From Chiridota heheva (lineage: Eukaryota > Echinodermata > Holothuroidea > Apodida > Chiridotidae): a DNA stretch of 64,000 nt. Position numbers and translations under genes: made by a program. Position 1 is the stretch's first letter. The number at the start of each line of letters is the position of its first letter. The stretch lies in the NCBI GenBank assembly GCA_020152595.1, contig JAIGNY010003262.1, forward strand, positions 41,001 to 105,000, in the 5' to 3' direction. This document shows, in pieces, positions 25,901-36,433 of the stretch. Under the pieces are notes generated by a model. It did not search any database. It was given only the letters and a program-made list of their open reading frames with translations, and was not told where the DNA came from.

Positions 25901-26237
25901 TGGTTGATCACATGGAGATAGCTGACTAAGTCAGATGATGGTATGCCCGCTGTGATTCATGCATCATGGTTGATCACATGGAGATAGCTTACTAAGCCAG
26001 ATGATGGTATGCCTACTGTGATTTATGCATCATGGTTGATCACATGGAGATAGCTGACTAAGTCAGATGATGGTATGCCCGCTGTGATTCATGCATCATG
26101 GTTGATCACATGGAGATAGCTTACTAAGCCAGATGATGGTATGCCTGCTGTGATTCATGCATCATGGTTGATCACATGGAGATAGCTTACTAAGTCAGAT
26201 GATAGTATGCCTACTGTGATTCATGCATCATGGTTTA
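22960..26237. repeat. 66-bp minisatellite, about 50 copies
   Basis: Unit landmarks are ATGCATCATGGTTGATCACA, TGGAGATAGCTTACTAAG and CAGATGATGGTATGCC. Each unit holds the palindromes ATGCAT and TGATCA. Variation is mostly at a few positions (TTAC/TGAC, GTCAG/GCCAG, CCTGC/CCCGC/CCTAC), with a rarer insertion ACTGTAGC near 24770, 25050 and 25185. Units are very alike over 3.3 kb, so expansion or conversion was recent. The array ends about 30 bp before the exon F acceptor. Confidence 0.97.
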
Positions 26238-26266
26238 ACTTTGAGATCACTTTGTTTTAATTTCAG

Positions 26267-26509
26267 ATTTGATAACATCAAGAACTGACTTCATTTTCAT
26301 CAAAGGACATGCGATATCAGGGTACAACGATCAGTATTACTCAGGTGTGGATCAGAATACCTGCGCTGACTACTGTGTAGCAGCAACTTCATTTGTTTGC
26401 AAATCATTTGACTACAATCCATCATCCAATGAATGCTGGCTGAGCTCCGAGGATGACAAATCTCAAAGCCTGTCTGCTTACACTTCCTATCACATATTTA
26501 TCCGGCAAT
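26267..26509 (+). CDS. Exon F: PAN/apple domain 1
   Basis: The acceptor AG is at 26265-26266 after TTGTTTTAATTTC, and the donor is GTAAGT at 26510; both ends phase 1. A whole PAN/apple module lies on this one exon: FIKGHAISGYNDQYYSGVD, then TCADYCVAATSFVCKSFDY, then ECWLSSEDDKSQSL and HIFIRQ. The four cysteines, the aromatic after C-K-S-F and the Leu-Ser after the last Cys fit the family, whose members bind proteins or carbohydrates. The 66-bp minisatellite ends about 30 bp before the exon, and the last partial unit (CATGCATCATGGTT) runs into the branch-point region. Confidence 0.9.
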
Positions 26510-26890
26510 GTAAGTATAGTTTTTCATGGTAAGGTGCATGATTGAAGCTGTTTCAGATGATGTGGTGAGGCAAGGGATCTCACAGACAATCAATGAAGAA
26601 GTTATTTTACAAATTATATGATAGCTTTTTAAGCGGATGAAACGTCAGACATTTTACAAGTGGAATTTGTATATGATAATGGCAGTAATTATAATACATG
26701 GTTGTTGATCATGTCAGATGATACCCTTGGGGAGAAGCTTTTGTATGGGACATCGTATGCACAAAGTGTAACATTTCAAGAGGTCTACACTTCCGCAATA
26801 AAGCGACATAAATAATTGTTCTCGTCTTTATTTTCATTATCATATCATTCATGCCTTTTTTGCAATGCGTTGCTTTCTTATTTCTTACAG
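26510..26890. other. Intron F-G, no recognised gene
   Basis: A+T-rich intron; nothing recognisable apart from normal splice signals. Confidence 0.5.
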
Positions 26891-26917
26891 TTCCACGAGA
26901 TGAAAATCAAGCTAGAG
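26891..26917 (+). CDS. Exon G: 27-bp linker microexon
   Basis: The acceptor CTTACAG ends at 26890 and the donor G|GTATGT starts at 26918. The exon is 27 bases, phase 1 on both sides, encoding F-PRDENQAR plus half a codon. It is hydrophilic and lies exactly between the PAN module and CTLD-2, so it acts as an interdomain linker. Skipping it would keep the reading frame, so it could be alternatively spliced. It is supported by good splice signals and correct phase only; a 27-base match could arise by chance. Confidence 0.6.
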
Positions 26918-27955
26918 GTATGTACTATCATAGAATTACTTTCTACTTTCATTTGTCTCCCTAATCCATAAAGCATCTTTATCAATATTTGTTGACTTCA
27001 ACTCATTTAACCTCTCCCCCCACACACACACACACACATACTCACATAGAAACCGAAAACCATAATCGATAAACAAGAGAAAATTTAGAGGATGCAACTA
27101 TGTCTTCATCATGGTTTCTACTATGCTGCTGCATTGACAGTGTGAGAAAGGGCTGGATGGTTGGTTTCAGAGAGAATGTCTAAATCCAGGTTTAAATGAT
27201 AAATTACAAGATGGGATAGATCAAGGAATGAGTGACTGTAGGAGGGGTGAATGACTTTGCAGAGTAATGGATGGTGTAGGGAAGGGATGGATGGCATAGG
27301 GTAGTAATGGGTAGCATTGGGTTAGGATGGTTGACATTTGAGAGGGATGGTGGCATTGGGGAGTAGAATTTTATTAGGGGAAATGGAAAGCATGGAGCAG
27401 AGATTGTGTGAAAGTAGAATGAATGCAATGAGAGATGTATAAATTAATATTATTATTATGTTACAGGATCACTACCATCAAAAAAGGCACTTAACATAAA
27501 TATTTGAATTCTAAGTTCATAAGCAAAATAACAAATGTTAAGCCATAAAGGTAACTGGAGTGCTATAAAATATCCAAAATATTGCTTTTAGTATTTTGTA
27601 GCAGAAATCGTTTGAGTATCCTTTTCTTTTAGAAGCTTACTATCAGTGAGTTGTAATTTTGGTGGCCTTCATACATAGTACACTCATTCAGAGAATGTGA
27701 TTCCAAATAGTTGCACCTTATTCAAAGTAAGCAAGTACAGTAATTACTTGTGTCACTTTTGCAAAACCAGTTGCATATGCGGGTAATGTGCAGAATTCAT
27801 TCAGATGAAATGTGTTCTTTTAACCTGAACAATTGTCCCCGGTATTCATTTTGAAATGTGATGTGACACTTGGAATTGAGAGGTGAATTAAAAGGTAAAT
27901 CAAAATTATGCAATCTCAGTTAAGAACTGGTCTTTATCATTAACCTTCTAAACAG
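26918..27955. other. First part of intron G-H
   Basis: Contains a short (CA)n run at 27023-27039 and a G-rich, C-poor stretch at 27190-27430 with degenerate GGGATGGATGGCATAGGG-like motifs, probably an old minisatellite. The minus ORF 27204-27428 comes from that composition bias. No gene seen. Confidence 0.45.
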
Positions 27956-28575
27956 TGCTTTAGTAGCTGCAAGGGCAAATAGGATGCTTGGTTTTATCAA
28001 TTTTTTTTTTTTTTTTCTTGGTAGAGAGGTTGTTCTTTATTTGTATTAGCAGTTAGTCAGGCTTCACCTTGAGTATGCTATTCAGGCTTGGAGTCCCTTG
28101 TATGAGAAGGATAAGTTCATTGTGGAGCAGGTTCAGCAAAGAGCCACTAGACTTATTCTCGCAGTAAGGAATCTTTTTAATGAATCTAGGTTGCGAATTT
28201 TTGCTTTGACCACGTTTGAGCTGAGAAGAGTACGTGGCAATATGATTCAGGTTTTTAAATTCCCATCTGGTAGTGATGCTTTGACTTCCTGTTATTTCTT
28301 GCACGTTTTAGCTAATCCTCATGTGACATGTGGTAACAGTTTGAAGTTGACCAAAGAGTTCTCACAGATAGATATTCAGCATTTTGGCTTTTTGCAGAAG
28401 AGTTGTTAATAAGTGGAATAGTTCGCCTGAGTGGGTAGTTAGCTCCAATTCTGTTCTCAATTTCAAAGTCAACACTGATAAGTTCTTTACTAACTCTGGG
28501 CGTCTTTTATTTGTATTTTTATTTTTTGTGGTGGTGGTGTTAATTTGGGCCTTTTCATGGGGTGACTAAAACCCC
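27956..28575 (+). mobile_element. LINE ORF2 C-terminal relic
   Basis: Pieces in several frames match the end of CR1/L2/Jockey-like ORF2 proteins: AARANRMLGFIN at about 27967, then after a T18 run, FIVEQVQQRATRLILAVRN (28119-28175), RIFALTTFELRRVRGNMIQV and VVNKWNSSPEWVVSSNS. 'A.kAN.MLGFI', 'E.VQ.RATRLI' and 'L..LE.RR.RGDMI' are the usual ordered motifs. Frameshifts make it inactive. It is in the sense orientation within intron G-H. Confidence 0.75.
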
Positions 28576-28920
28576 CCTTAGCCCGTCATTTTGTTATGTT
28601 ATTTGTTATACATTAAGCTGATAGTTTGCACACTTTTGCTCTGTGCTACTTACTTGTAGCACACACACATTTTGTGTTGAAGGTAACATTTACAAGCCAG
28701 GTTATCATATGAAGACAAATCAAGGAATATCTTCTACAAACTTTGTTGACATTTCTTGATTAAATTTATATCATTTTTTGTAATAAATGTTTCAATAGTC
28801 TTGTACAAATTTGCTTACATGAAGAAGTGTACAGGTAGGTGTAAATAATTCAGCATAAGATAAAAACATTTGTTATTTGAAGAGAGCAGTGTTATGCCTT
28901 TTTAATCTTTTTCTCTCCAG
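28576..28920. other. End of intron G-H
   Basis: A+T-rich; possibly the LINE 3' UTR at the start (ACCCCCCTTAGCCCG). No gene seen. A normal pyrimidine tract leads to exon H. Confidence 0.4.
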
Positions 28921-29031
28921 CATCTGATAGCTGCGCTTCTGGATGGGCGGAGTTAAATTCTAATTGCTACAAGTATGTTGAAGAGAAGAGAGATTGGTAT
29001 GATGCTGAAGTTTACTGCCAGAATAATGGAG
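28921..29031 (+). CDS. Exon H: start of CTLD-2
   Basis: The acceptor follows TTTTTCTCTCCAG at 28920 and the donor is G|GTAGGT at 29032; phase 1 at both ends. The peptide is ASDSCASGWAELNSNCYKYV, then DWYDAEVYCQNNGG. This is the N-terminal block of a long-form CTLD: Cys pair C...W....CY, then W..A..YC...GG, the first beta strand and helix 1. The next conserved element (HLVTP) starts exon I, as expected. Glycine at the junction comes from G + GT. Confidence 0.9.
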
Positions 29032-29895
29032 GTAGGTTTCAAGTGTACCTGGTTCTTTATTCATTTGAATGTCTAGAAATAATTCAACTTAACTGTCAAC
29101 GCTGATGCCTTTGAAACCCATAACCATGGAACTTAAATCATACAATTAACTGTTCTGTTTATCTACTTGAAAATTTATTATTAAAACAACAAAGTAATTA
29201 CTCTAAATATCACCTCAAAGCAAGTAATTTATCCCTTGCAATTTAAATAAGGAATAAAGGATTAGTTCAGTTAGTTTAGTTTTGTTTATCTTGAAGTCCT
29301 CTCACATATGAGATGCACTTGCTCGACCACTGAACTAATACTTTTACAGAAGTAGCTGTAACAAAGTGTATCTACATCAAAGGTTTGCTGACAAAAAATC
29401 TGGATTATGGTGTAGATGATGATGATGATGCTATGGCGATCTCTTAGTAAAGTCTGTAAGCTAGTTGACAGTCAGGTCCTCGGCCTGGTGAAGGACAGCG
29501 ATGCCATCATTAAGGCAAGAGAGTGGGCAGTGGTCCACCATGTGGTACAGGGTTCGCCACAGTCACAGGGTGATGATGCTGCATGTCTTTGCTCGACCAG
29601 GAACTGTGCAGGATGACAAGAATTCCAAGTGAAAGCTTTATTATGCTGTGATGAAACTTGATACCTTGATGAAAACATTTAGTAATAATTCTTATGAAAA
29701 ATTTTTGCATTCACAGCTAAGAATAAAAAAGTAGGATTTAAAGATATTAATCAGTGTGATGAGAACATACTAATAATTAATGTTCTGGGGATGTTATGAC
29801 CCCAAATTTGTAAATCATAAGCTTAACCTTCATTGATGCCATGGTGCATGCCGCAACCCCCACATATATAAATACCCCTCCAGCTATCAACATTA
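29032..29895. other. First part of intron H-I
   Basis: Contains (ATG)n-like GATGATGATGATGATG at about 29416-29431. Overlapping ORFs at 29416-29710 on both strands lack recognisable features. No gene seen. Confidence 0.4.
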
Positions 29896-30440
29896 GCTCA
29901 TTCGGATCAAAGGCTTGGAGCATTGTAAAAAGTTGCAACTTGACACTCTAGGGAGAGCTATTGTCTACAAAGCTCAGGTTCAAAGTATCATGAAATATGC
30001 ATGCTTTAGCTTGGATGGATGCTTCCCCTTAGTGCAACCCTGGGCCTCCTGCATGAACACCATCCAAAGGGAAGCACTGAAAGCTATAGGTGTGGACGAG
30101 GTTACTGCCACAAACATGCTCTCCATCAATAGTCTTCACCATAGAAGACAGATTGCTGCAGTTACTGTATTGTACCAGATGCACACTAGCAACTGCCCTG
30201 CATACCCCTAATCAATTTTGCCTACACCTTATGTCAGACGGCGTACCACAAGATCAAGTACTTCTGCACCAGATCATGCTGTCTCCTTGCCTGCTGCTAC
30301 AGTAGGACAAAACAGAAGTTTCTTCCATACTGCCACCAGAATATGGAATACCTTCCAGTTGATGCTGTTGGTAATATAACAGATAACGGCATCCAAGCAT
30401 TTAAGTCCTGTGTCCATGGTTACCTCTGTGTGTGAGATGA
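29896..30440 (+). mobile_element. LINE reverse transcriptase C-terminal relic
   Basis: Open frame 29915-30211 includes RAIVYKAQVQSIMKYACFSL, IQREALKAIGV and LHHRRQIAAVTVLYQMHTSN. 'LYKAQVRS.MEYACL.W', 'IQRRAL..I' and 'L.HRR....VLYK.H' is the ordered C-terminal pattern of Jockey-like LINE ORF2. Further on, RSF-like and 'RIWNTFQ' residues in other frames (about 30320-30420) fit the 'LWN.LP' motif. Frameshifted and 5'-truncated, so dead. Confidence 0.7.
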
Positions 30441-31765
30441 TCCAGGCTTTTAGGCTCTTTGTAGTGGTTGGCAGCTATACTGCTGCATACTATTGGACTG
30501 CCTTGGTCATGTGATGTTTCTATTACCCTTGTTTTTATCTTTCTGTTTTCTGCTATTCCCTTCATTTTTGTTTGTTGTCTGGTGTACATGTTCTTATTTC
30601 TCTGAACAACAGTGAACCTTATGATTGGTCCATTGGAGCTACTTAGTTATATTCTTGCATGGCTATTGTTCACACCTGCACTTTATAGAAACAAAAAAAT
30701 ATGCTCTAGAGCCTTGCATAATCATAAAACCATGGAAATGTACATGTAAATACACAACTTAATTACTACCAAGCATTGTATGAACAAACTTAGCTGCTTA
30801 ATATGTTTCACAAAAGAGTACTTGGTAATACTAGGGTGAAATCAATAGAATATAGCTACAGTACAGTACTTGGTATTTGGCAAACAATTTGTACCATGAC
30901 GATGCACCAGATTTCAGCTTTAAGTATTTATTTGCATTCAATATTTTACATGTTTATCAATATGATTGCATCCAAATTGTTTATTCTCTGTTGTTGCTTT
31001 AACCCATTGATTCTCTGTATAAGCTTGGAATGAATTGATCAAGTGTTCCCAATACCTGTAAGCAATTCTCTCTAATTCAAATGTTCTTCACTGTTCATCA
31101 GTTCTCAACATAAGGTGGCTTTTGTTTGGTTGACAATGAAAACACAAAACTCTCTGTACTTTACATATCAAACCTCAAACTTAATCTCGCCCCTCTCCCA
31201 AGATATCACCACTTCACACCATAGATTAGTTGATGGACATGTTGATGACATCACCATGTAGTTAATCATGGAGGCTGCTTGGCAGCATGGTGAGATACAT
31301 CTCAACTTGAAAAAATTATCACCTGCAACTGGGACACGTCAAAGTGGACATCCACAGGGCCCTGTGGAAAATGGCAAAAACTATAGTTTCCAATCCCCTG
31401 ATTGTAAATATATTTCTATTCATAGGGGATTTGCCAAACCTCTGTTTATTTATTTTGCACTTAATTAGCACAAAGGACCTATACATCAGAAAAAATAACA
31501 CATAAGATAAAAAAACAAAACAGAAAATGGTATTAAAAAAGATAATATCACGTACTGTTAAGATCAAAAGTATTGCTAATGTAAGTATAAAACAAAAACC
31601 ATTGGAAGAAAACTTATTTGTGGAGTGAATATAAACCAAGAGGCAAACAGCAAGTGTAATTTAAATAAGTAGACAAATTCACAACCATGGATGGCCCAAG
31701 AATGCCTTCGATTAAAAAGCTTGTCTCCATTGAGGTCTGTTAGTTGCAATGTGATGCACAGACAT
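30441..31765. other. Rest of intron H-I, no recognised gene
   Basis: A+T-rich with short ORFs only. The stretch 31625-31750 read on the minus strand (TDLNGDKLFNRRHSWAIHGC) looks like old coding sequence of unknown origin fused by chance to the repeat frame that follows. Confidence 0.35.
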
Positions 31766-32420
31766 GTACCATTGGTAAGATGCTTAGCACAACCTGATGC
31801 ATAGATTGTACCATTGGTAAGATGCTTAGCACAACCTGATGCATAGATTGTACCATTGGTAAGATGCTTAGCACAACCTGATGCATATATTGTAACATTG
31901 GTAAGATGCTTAACACAACCTGATGCATAGATTGTACTATTGGTATTATGCTTAACACAACCTGATGCATAGATTGTACCATTGGTAAGATGCTTAGCAC
32001 AACCTGATGCATAGATTGTACCATTGGTAAGATGCTTAGCACAACCTGATGCATATATTGTAACATTGGTAAGATGCTTAACACAACCTGATGCATAGAT
32101 TGTACTATTGGTATTATGCTTAACACAACCTGATGCATAGATTGTACTATTGGTAAGATGCTTAACACAACCTGATGCATAGATTGTACCATTGGTAAGA
32201 TGCTGAGCACAACCTGATGCATAGATTGTACCATTGGTAAGATGCTTTGCACAGCCTGATGCATAGATTTGTATCATGGGTAAGATGCTTAACACAACCT
32301 GATGCATAGATTGTACCATGGTAAGATGCTCAACACAACCTGATGCATAGATTGTACCATTGGTAAGATGCTTAACACAACCTGATGCATAGATTGTACC
32401 ATTGGTAAAATGCTTAACAC
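31766..32420. repeat. 42-bp minisatellite, about 15 copies
   Basis: Unit: TACCATTGGTAAGATGCTTA + GCACAACCTGATGCATAGATTG. As 42 is 14 codons, two minus-strand frames stay open for 174 and 247 codons (YASGCAKHLTNGTI; MHQVVLSILPMVQS); neither has start context or splice support, and the array lies between exons H and I. A four-unit block with TATTGTAACATTGG and GGTATTATGC occurs twice, showing block duplication. Confidence 0.95.
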
Positions 32421-32435
32421 TGCTTACTCATGTAG

Positions 32436-32552
32436 GTCATTTAGTGACACCTGCTGATGATGATGAATACCTACTGGTGAGGTCGCTTGTCCGGTGGGGT
32501 GGGCCTGCGGAGGCGGAGTTTTGGATCGGGCTGAATGATATTGAAAAGGAAG
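32436..32552 (+). CDS. Exon I: middle of CTLD-2
   Basis: The acceptor AG is at 32434-32435 and the donor is G|GTAAGC at 32553; phase 1 at both ends. The peptide reads HLVTPADDDEYLLVRSLVRW, then GPAEAEFWIGLNDIEKEG. 'L.....E......V.....FWIGLND' is helix 2 and the WIGL core of CTLDs. The base composition is richer in G+C (GGTGGGGTGGGCCTGCGGAG) than the neighbouring exons. The 42-bp minisatellite ends about 15 bp before the acceptor, so the branch point and pyrimidine tract probably lie within or at the edge of the last repeat unit; the tract is poor. Confidence 0.9.
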
Positions 32553-33149
32553 GTAAGCAAATGAAAGAGAGGCTCTGGCATTTTTATAAATGCATGTCTT
32601 CACATTGTCTAATTTGAGCTTAAGCAGCATCATATTGGGTAAGAAACGTGTGATGTTTGTGATACACTTTCTGCATTGAACTTACTTATAAGTATGTGTT
32701 GTATTATATGTTGTTTTAAGTATGTGTTGCATTATATGTTGTTCTGCATTTTGCCAAAAATCTGCACTCTAACAGATGTTGCATGCCTTATGTTGTTTTA
32801 AATCTGGAACAGTAGCTAGGTAAGACTGAAGGAATAGATCAATAATAAGACAATTTGTAGATAACTTGATTAGTAGATATTCATCAGGAGCATTTGTCTG
32901 CCTCTGCCTAAACATCTTTTTGTGGCCATAAGAAGAATTTAAAGTTGGATCTGATGCAAGCAGTAGTAAATTCAAAGATTCTGCTTGGTTTCTATGCAGT
33001 CATTTAAAAGATTCTTTAGAATTAACCTCTTGGAGCCAAAAATAAAGGAAACTTAATAAATGTTAATAAAGGTTTATGAACATGTAGCAATTCTATATTG
33101 GCTAAAGGAGTATTTACATCAGTGATAAATAGCACTTACAAGGATTGTT
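32553..33149. other. Start of intron I-J, no recognised gene
   Basis: A+T-rich; a local duplication TAAGTATGTGTTG(T/C)ATTATATGTTGTT at about 32688-32742. No gene seen. Confidence 0.45.
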
Positions 33150-33945
33150 CCTGTGAATTTCATTTTCATATTTAAGATAGAGGAATATGAAAGAAACAAT
33201 TTGGTGTTCGTTTATTGTATTGTAAAGATAGACCAAATGTGGTGAAAAGTGACCTCACAGTGTACAGTGTGATGTCATAAAGACAAATCCAAGACAACTT
33301 TTGTTTAAATTGAATGCCTCTTCCTAATTACTGGAAGCATATTTTGTTTATTTATTTAAATAAGGTATAACATACACTTTATAAGAAAGTACTTTGCCCA
33401 TCTGCTAATGAGCCTTACACTCAGTATAGAAAAAAAAATTTTTGTTTTATAGAAATACTATTCTCCTCTTCCACCCCCTCTCTACTTTGTTTTTGTTTTA
33501 CCCATGCACCTCCTCTCTCGATCACAGCTTTCTGGCTTTTGTTCTTGAATTTCTCTCATTCTTCCCCTGGTCTCTTTCCTTACTACCTCTAAAATGATCC
33601 GACCTCTCAGGCACAATTTGACCTTCGTTGTCGTGGTGCCGTTAAGACCTCATCAAACAAACAAACAAACAAACACTTTATAAGAAAGTACTTTGCCCAT
33701 CTGCTAATGAGCTTTATACTAAGTATAGAAAAACATTTTTTTGTTTTATAGAAATACATAAGAAATGTCCTGGATTTGCTTTTATGATGTCATACTGTAT
33801 TTTACACTGTGAGGTCACTTTTCAACACACTCCTGTAATCTGTGAAATACAATAATTCCTAAACAGAAAAAGATACCAAAATGTTTTTACACCAAATTGT
33901 TTCTTTAATAGTGCTCTATCATATGTATCAACATGAAACTTCACG
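33150..33945. mobile_element. Palindromic DNA element with long terminal inverted repeats, holding a nested SINE-like insert
   Basis: The two sides are inverted copies: AAGAAACAATTTGGTG at 33191 against CACCAAATTGTTTCTT at about 33890-33905, and AAAAGTGACCTCACAGTGTA at 33245 against its complement near 33808-33828. Similarity continues to about 33150 and 33945. No ORF is present, so it would be a non-autonomous element or foldback. The middle is interrupted by the 33459-33672 insert. Confidence 0.6.
33459..33672 (+). mobile_element. SINE-like retroposon insert with 85-bp flanking direct repeats
   Basis: A 214-bp pyrimidine-rich segment ending GTCGTGGTGCCGTTAAGACC then TCATC(AAAC)n, a SINE 3' tail pattern. 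It lies between two direct copies of 85 bp (33374-33458 and 33673-33757), starting ACACTTTATAAGAAAGTACT and ending TTTTATAGAAATAC, which differ at about eight sites. The copies look like a very long target-site duplication, known for RTE-type retroposition. Confidence 0.55.
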
Positions 33946-34382
33946 ATTATATAAGTTTTTTGAGTTATGGCAGATCAAAGTTTGTTTGATTTTGATTCAG
34001 TTCTTTATGTAACTCTTAATCTCAATTACTGAAAATGATGGTGAAAAAACATGCCAAGAAAATACACAGATCCCCTGTAATACATCACAGATTTGCATAA
34101 AATTTGCATATTGATACCTAAGATTTTCAAAAAACTGTAAAATTGTCAATTTTTAAAATGTTGGGACAAAATTGCTCAAACATTTTAAACAGCATTTCTC
34201 CACACCTCCCCCATTTAATGTTTAAGACAGTAACATTTGAATTTCAAGATTGATCGAGGGGATTGGGGATTTGTCCCGTTTCCTGTTGGTCGGGATTGTT
34301 TGAGAAACAATATCATTGTTGATTATACAACCATCAAATGAAGACAAATTGGCAACTTGTTTTTATATTTACTTTCTCTTAG
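33946..34382. other. End of intron I-J, no recognised gene
   Basis: A+T-rich sequence leading to the exon J acceptor. No gene seen. Confidence 0.45.
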
Positions 34383-34553
34383 GTGTTTGGACGGATGCAG
34401 AGGCCAATAATGTCACCTACTTTAGATGGAGAAGTAACGAACCAAATGGTGGAATCGTTGAAAATGGAGTGATTTCCTATGCATACAGCTATGATGATTA
34501 TATTGATGTCACTGTAGAAAATACTCACTACTTTGTTTGCAAAACAGCCATAG
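34383..34553 (+). CDS. Exon J: end of CTLD-2, EPN motif but no inner cysteines
   Basis: The acceptor TTTCTCTTAG ends at 34382 and the donor is G|GTAAGA at 34554; phase 1 at both ends. The peptide contains VTYFRWRSNEPNGG, ENGVISYAYSYDDYID and HYFVCK. It holds the EPN tripeptide typical of mannose-type Ca2+ sites, and the last cysteine (FVCK). In CTLDs a Cys is expected soon after EPN (here ENGVIS) and another a few residues before the final strand (here DVTVENT); both are absent, and W-N-D is replaced by Y-I-D. The outer disulfide is kept (exon H Cys with FVCK). Loss of both partners together is consistent with a tolerated change. Sugar binding is doubtful. Confidence 0.88.
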
Positions 34554-35119
34554 GTAAGATGGGTCTCTTTCACTTCCTGTCAATCTAACAAGAATTGAGA
34601 CTTTGCAGTAAAGGGTAGAGCAACCATTTACATTAAGTTTTTAGAAGAGGCATCTTTGCAATACAAGAGGTCTTAAATCTCTTAAAAAAATATGTGCCGC
34701 ACTTATTTCCTAAATTGAGACAGCAAACTGGTCCTGTTTCTGTGATGATCATTTTTATGAATAGTTTTCTCTTAATTACTTGGCTAAACAAACTAAAGTA
34801 AGTATTTTAATTGGCAATTCAAAGAATGGTGGCACCTATTTTGCTCTCTTGTGGTGTCGACATCGGCGTTGGCTAATTTTTTTCAGGAAGTTTCATTTCA
34901 GGACCCTAACTTCTTTATGTAAAGTAGCATTACCAAGAAACTAGTTGCATTGCCCTTTTTACTGGTGTGCCAAAATACACTATTAAGGAGAAAGAAAGGC
35001 AGCCAGAATAGATTCAAACAGTCATAATCTCACTCTGTCATTTGGACTCTGTCATTTGTACTGTAGTTTGTACTCTGTCATTTGGACTCTGTTATTGGAC
35101 TCTATTAGTTGGACTTCTA
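34554..35119. other. Start of intron J-K, no recognised gene
   Basis: A+T-rich; short repeats of TCTGTCATTTGGACTC/TTTGTACTCTGTCA at about 35035-35105. No gene seen. Confidence 0.45.
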
Positions 35120-35540
35120 AAAAAATTTGCACTGGCTACATGTTTTCTGCAGAAATCAATTGCAAGTTTTAGTACTTTTGTTTAGATCTTAAACAATATG
35201 GCCCCAGTTTATTTGTCCAGCATGCTTCACTATGAAAAACTGAATACTCCCTTTGGTGGAAGGTAATTTTGTTTTGTAGTTCCCATAATGAATCCTCTTT
35301 TGGTAATCAGCCTTATAACTTGTGCAGACCAAAGCTATGGAATAATGTGCCCTTTCATTCAAATCTACTAGATCCTTTTCACATATACTTAAGACTGATA
35401 TTTGTGATTGTGCTTTCAATTCTGTACTTGAATCTTTTGTGTATTATCTTGGTACGCTTATTTACTGTTATTCTCCTTTATGTTTGTATGAATATCAGGC
35501 ACATTATAATAAGCTTTTGTTTTAGATAATGTGCCGTATA
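35120..35540 (+). mobile_element. LINE ORF2 C-terminal relic (CR1/L2-like)
   Basis: In shifting frames: LHWLHVFCRNQLQVLVLLFR, then ILNNMAPVYLSSMLHYEKL (about 35189-35245), then CRPKLWNNVPFH (about 35325-35360). 'LHWLPV..RI..K.L.L.FK.LN..AP.YL..ML' followed by 'P.LWN.LP' is the canonical end of CR1/L2 ORF2. Several frameshifts and stops; sense orientation in intron J-K. Confidence 0.75.
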
Positions 35541-36181
35541 AAGTTATAAACTTTAGTTAGAAAATTAGTAAAAGGATGTATTTTCCACTTTCAGTGTTGG
35601 TTCCAGATCTTTTGAGATTTGTAGTAAAACTTGAAAATCTATATCAGAGAAAAAGATAATGGCATCAGTTTAACCCTTACTCTACCACACGGCAATATCA
35701 CCGTTTTGGGTGCCCTATCTTTGACTCCACCTCCCAAGCGTGTTTTCAAAAAGTACTGGTAGAGTAAGGGTTAATCTACCCGTGGAACATATGCCAACTA
35801 AAAATATATATACAGTTTAATCAAGATTTCCCTCCATAACATTTCACATGACTCAAATATCTTGTATATATGCAGTAGTGTGATTTTTTATCATGCATCA
35901 AGAAACAATCAATTTTTCACGAGGGTGATAATATGTTGTAAATGCATGGAGATTCTGTTATGTAAGATATGGTGTAGTCTGATTTGGGTACTACTGTGTT
36001 TCAACTCAACCTGGAATGACCCCATATTGTACTGACGAGGGTATCAACTGAGCACTTAATTGTTGCACGCTACCCTGCTCTTTTAGGTGTAAATTTGAAG
36101 GGCATTGATTTTAACTACCAAGAATTCATTGAAAACAAAATGTTTTTTTCTCATTATTGTCATCATTCAAACACATTGTAG
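35541..36181. other. End of intron J-K, no recognised gene
   Basis: A+T-rich. TAACCCTTACTCTACCA at about 35671 and GGTAGAGTAAGGGTTA at about 35758-35773 form a 16-bp inverted repeat about 85 bp apart, possibly the ends of a tiny MITE. No gene seen. Confidence 0.4.
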
Positions 36182-36433
36182 GAGCCTCAGCTATTACACA
36201 GCCCACCGCCCATTCACAGTGTGTTTCCAGTTGGACATATAATGACCACAGCTGCTACCACTTCAGTGATGACACCAGGGACTATTCATCAGCCAGGTCA
36301 TATTGCCAGTCCCAAGGGGCAGACCTTGCCATCATAGACAGCATGAGAGAATTCAGTTACCTGGTGAATTACTATCGCTACCATTTTTCAGCAAGAAGTT
36401 TCTGGGTGGGACTAAGTGATGCAGAAAATGCAG
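36182..36433 (+). CDS. Exon K: first two thirds of CTLD-3
   Basis: The acceptor AG is at 36180-36181 and the donor is G|GTTGGT at 36434, which is unusual at +3; phase 1 at both ends. After a short linker (GASAITQPTAHSQ) the CTLD starts: CVSSWTYNDHSCYHF, then SSARSYCQSQGADLAIID, then SFWVGLSDAENAG. All N-terminal landmarks of a long-form CTLD are present. Here one exon covers what exons H and I cover in CTLD-2, so the two CTLDs are not a simple recent duplication, or one intron was gained or lost. The pyrimidine tract is interrupted (TTTTTTTCTCATTATTGTC upstream). Confidence 0.88.

Noticed and set aside
31576..32319. 174- and 247-codon minus-strand frames
   Set aside because: By-products of a 42-bp repeat between exons H and I; the periodic peptide has no family resemblance.
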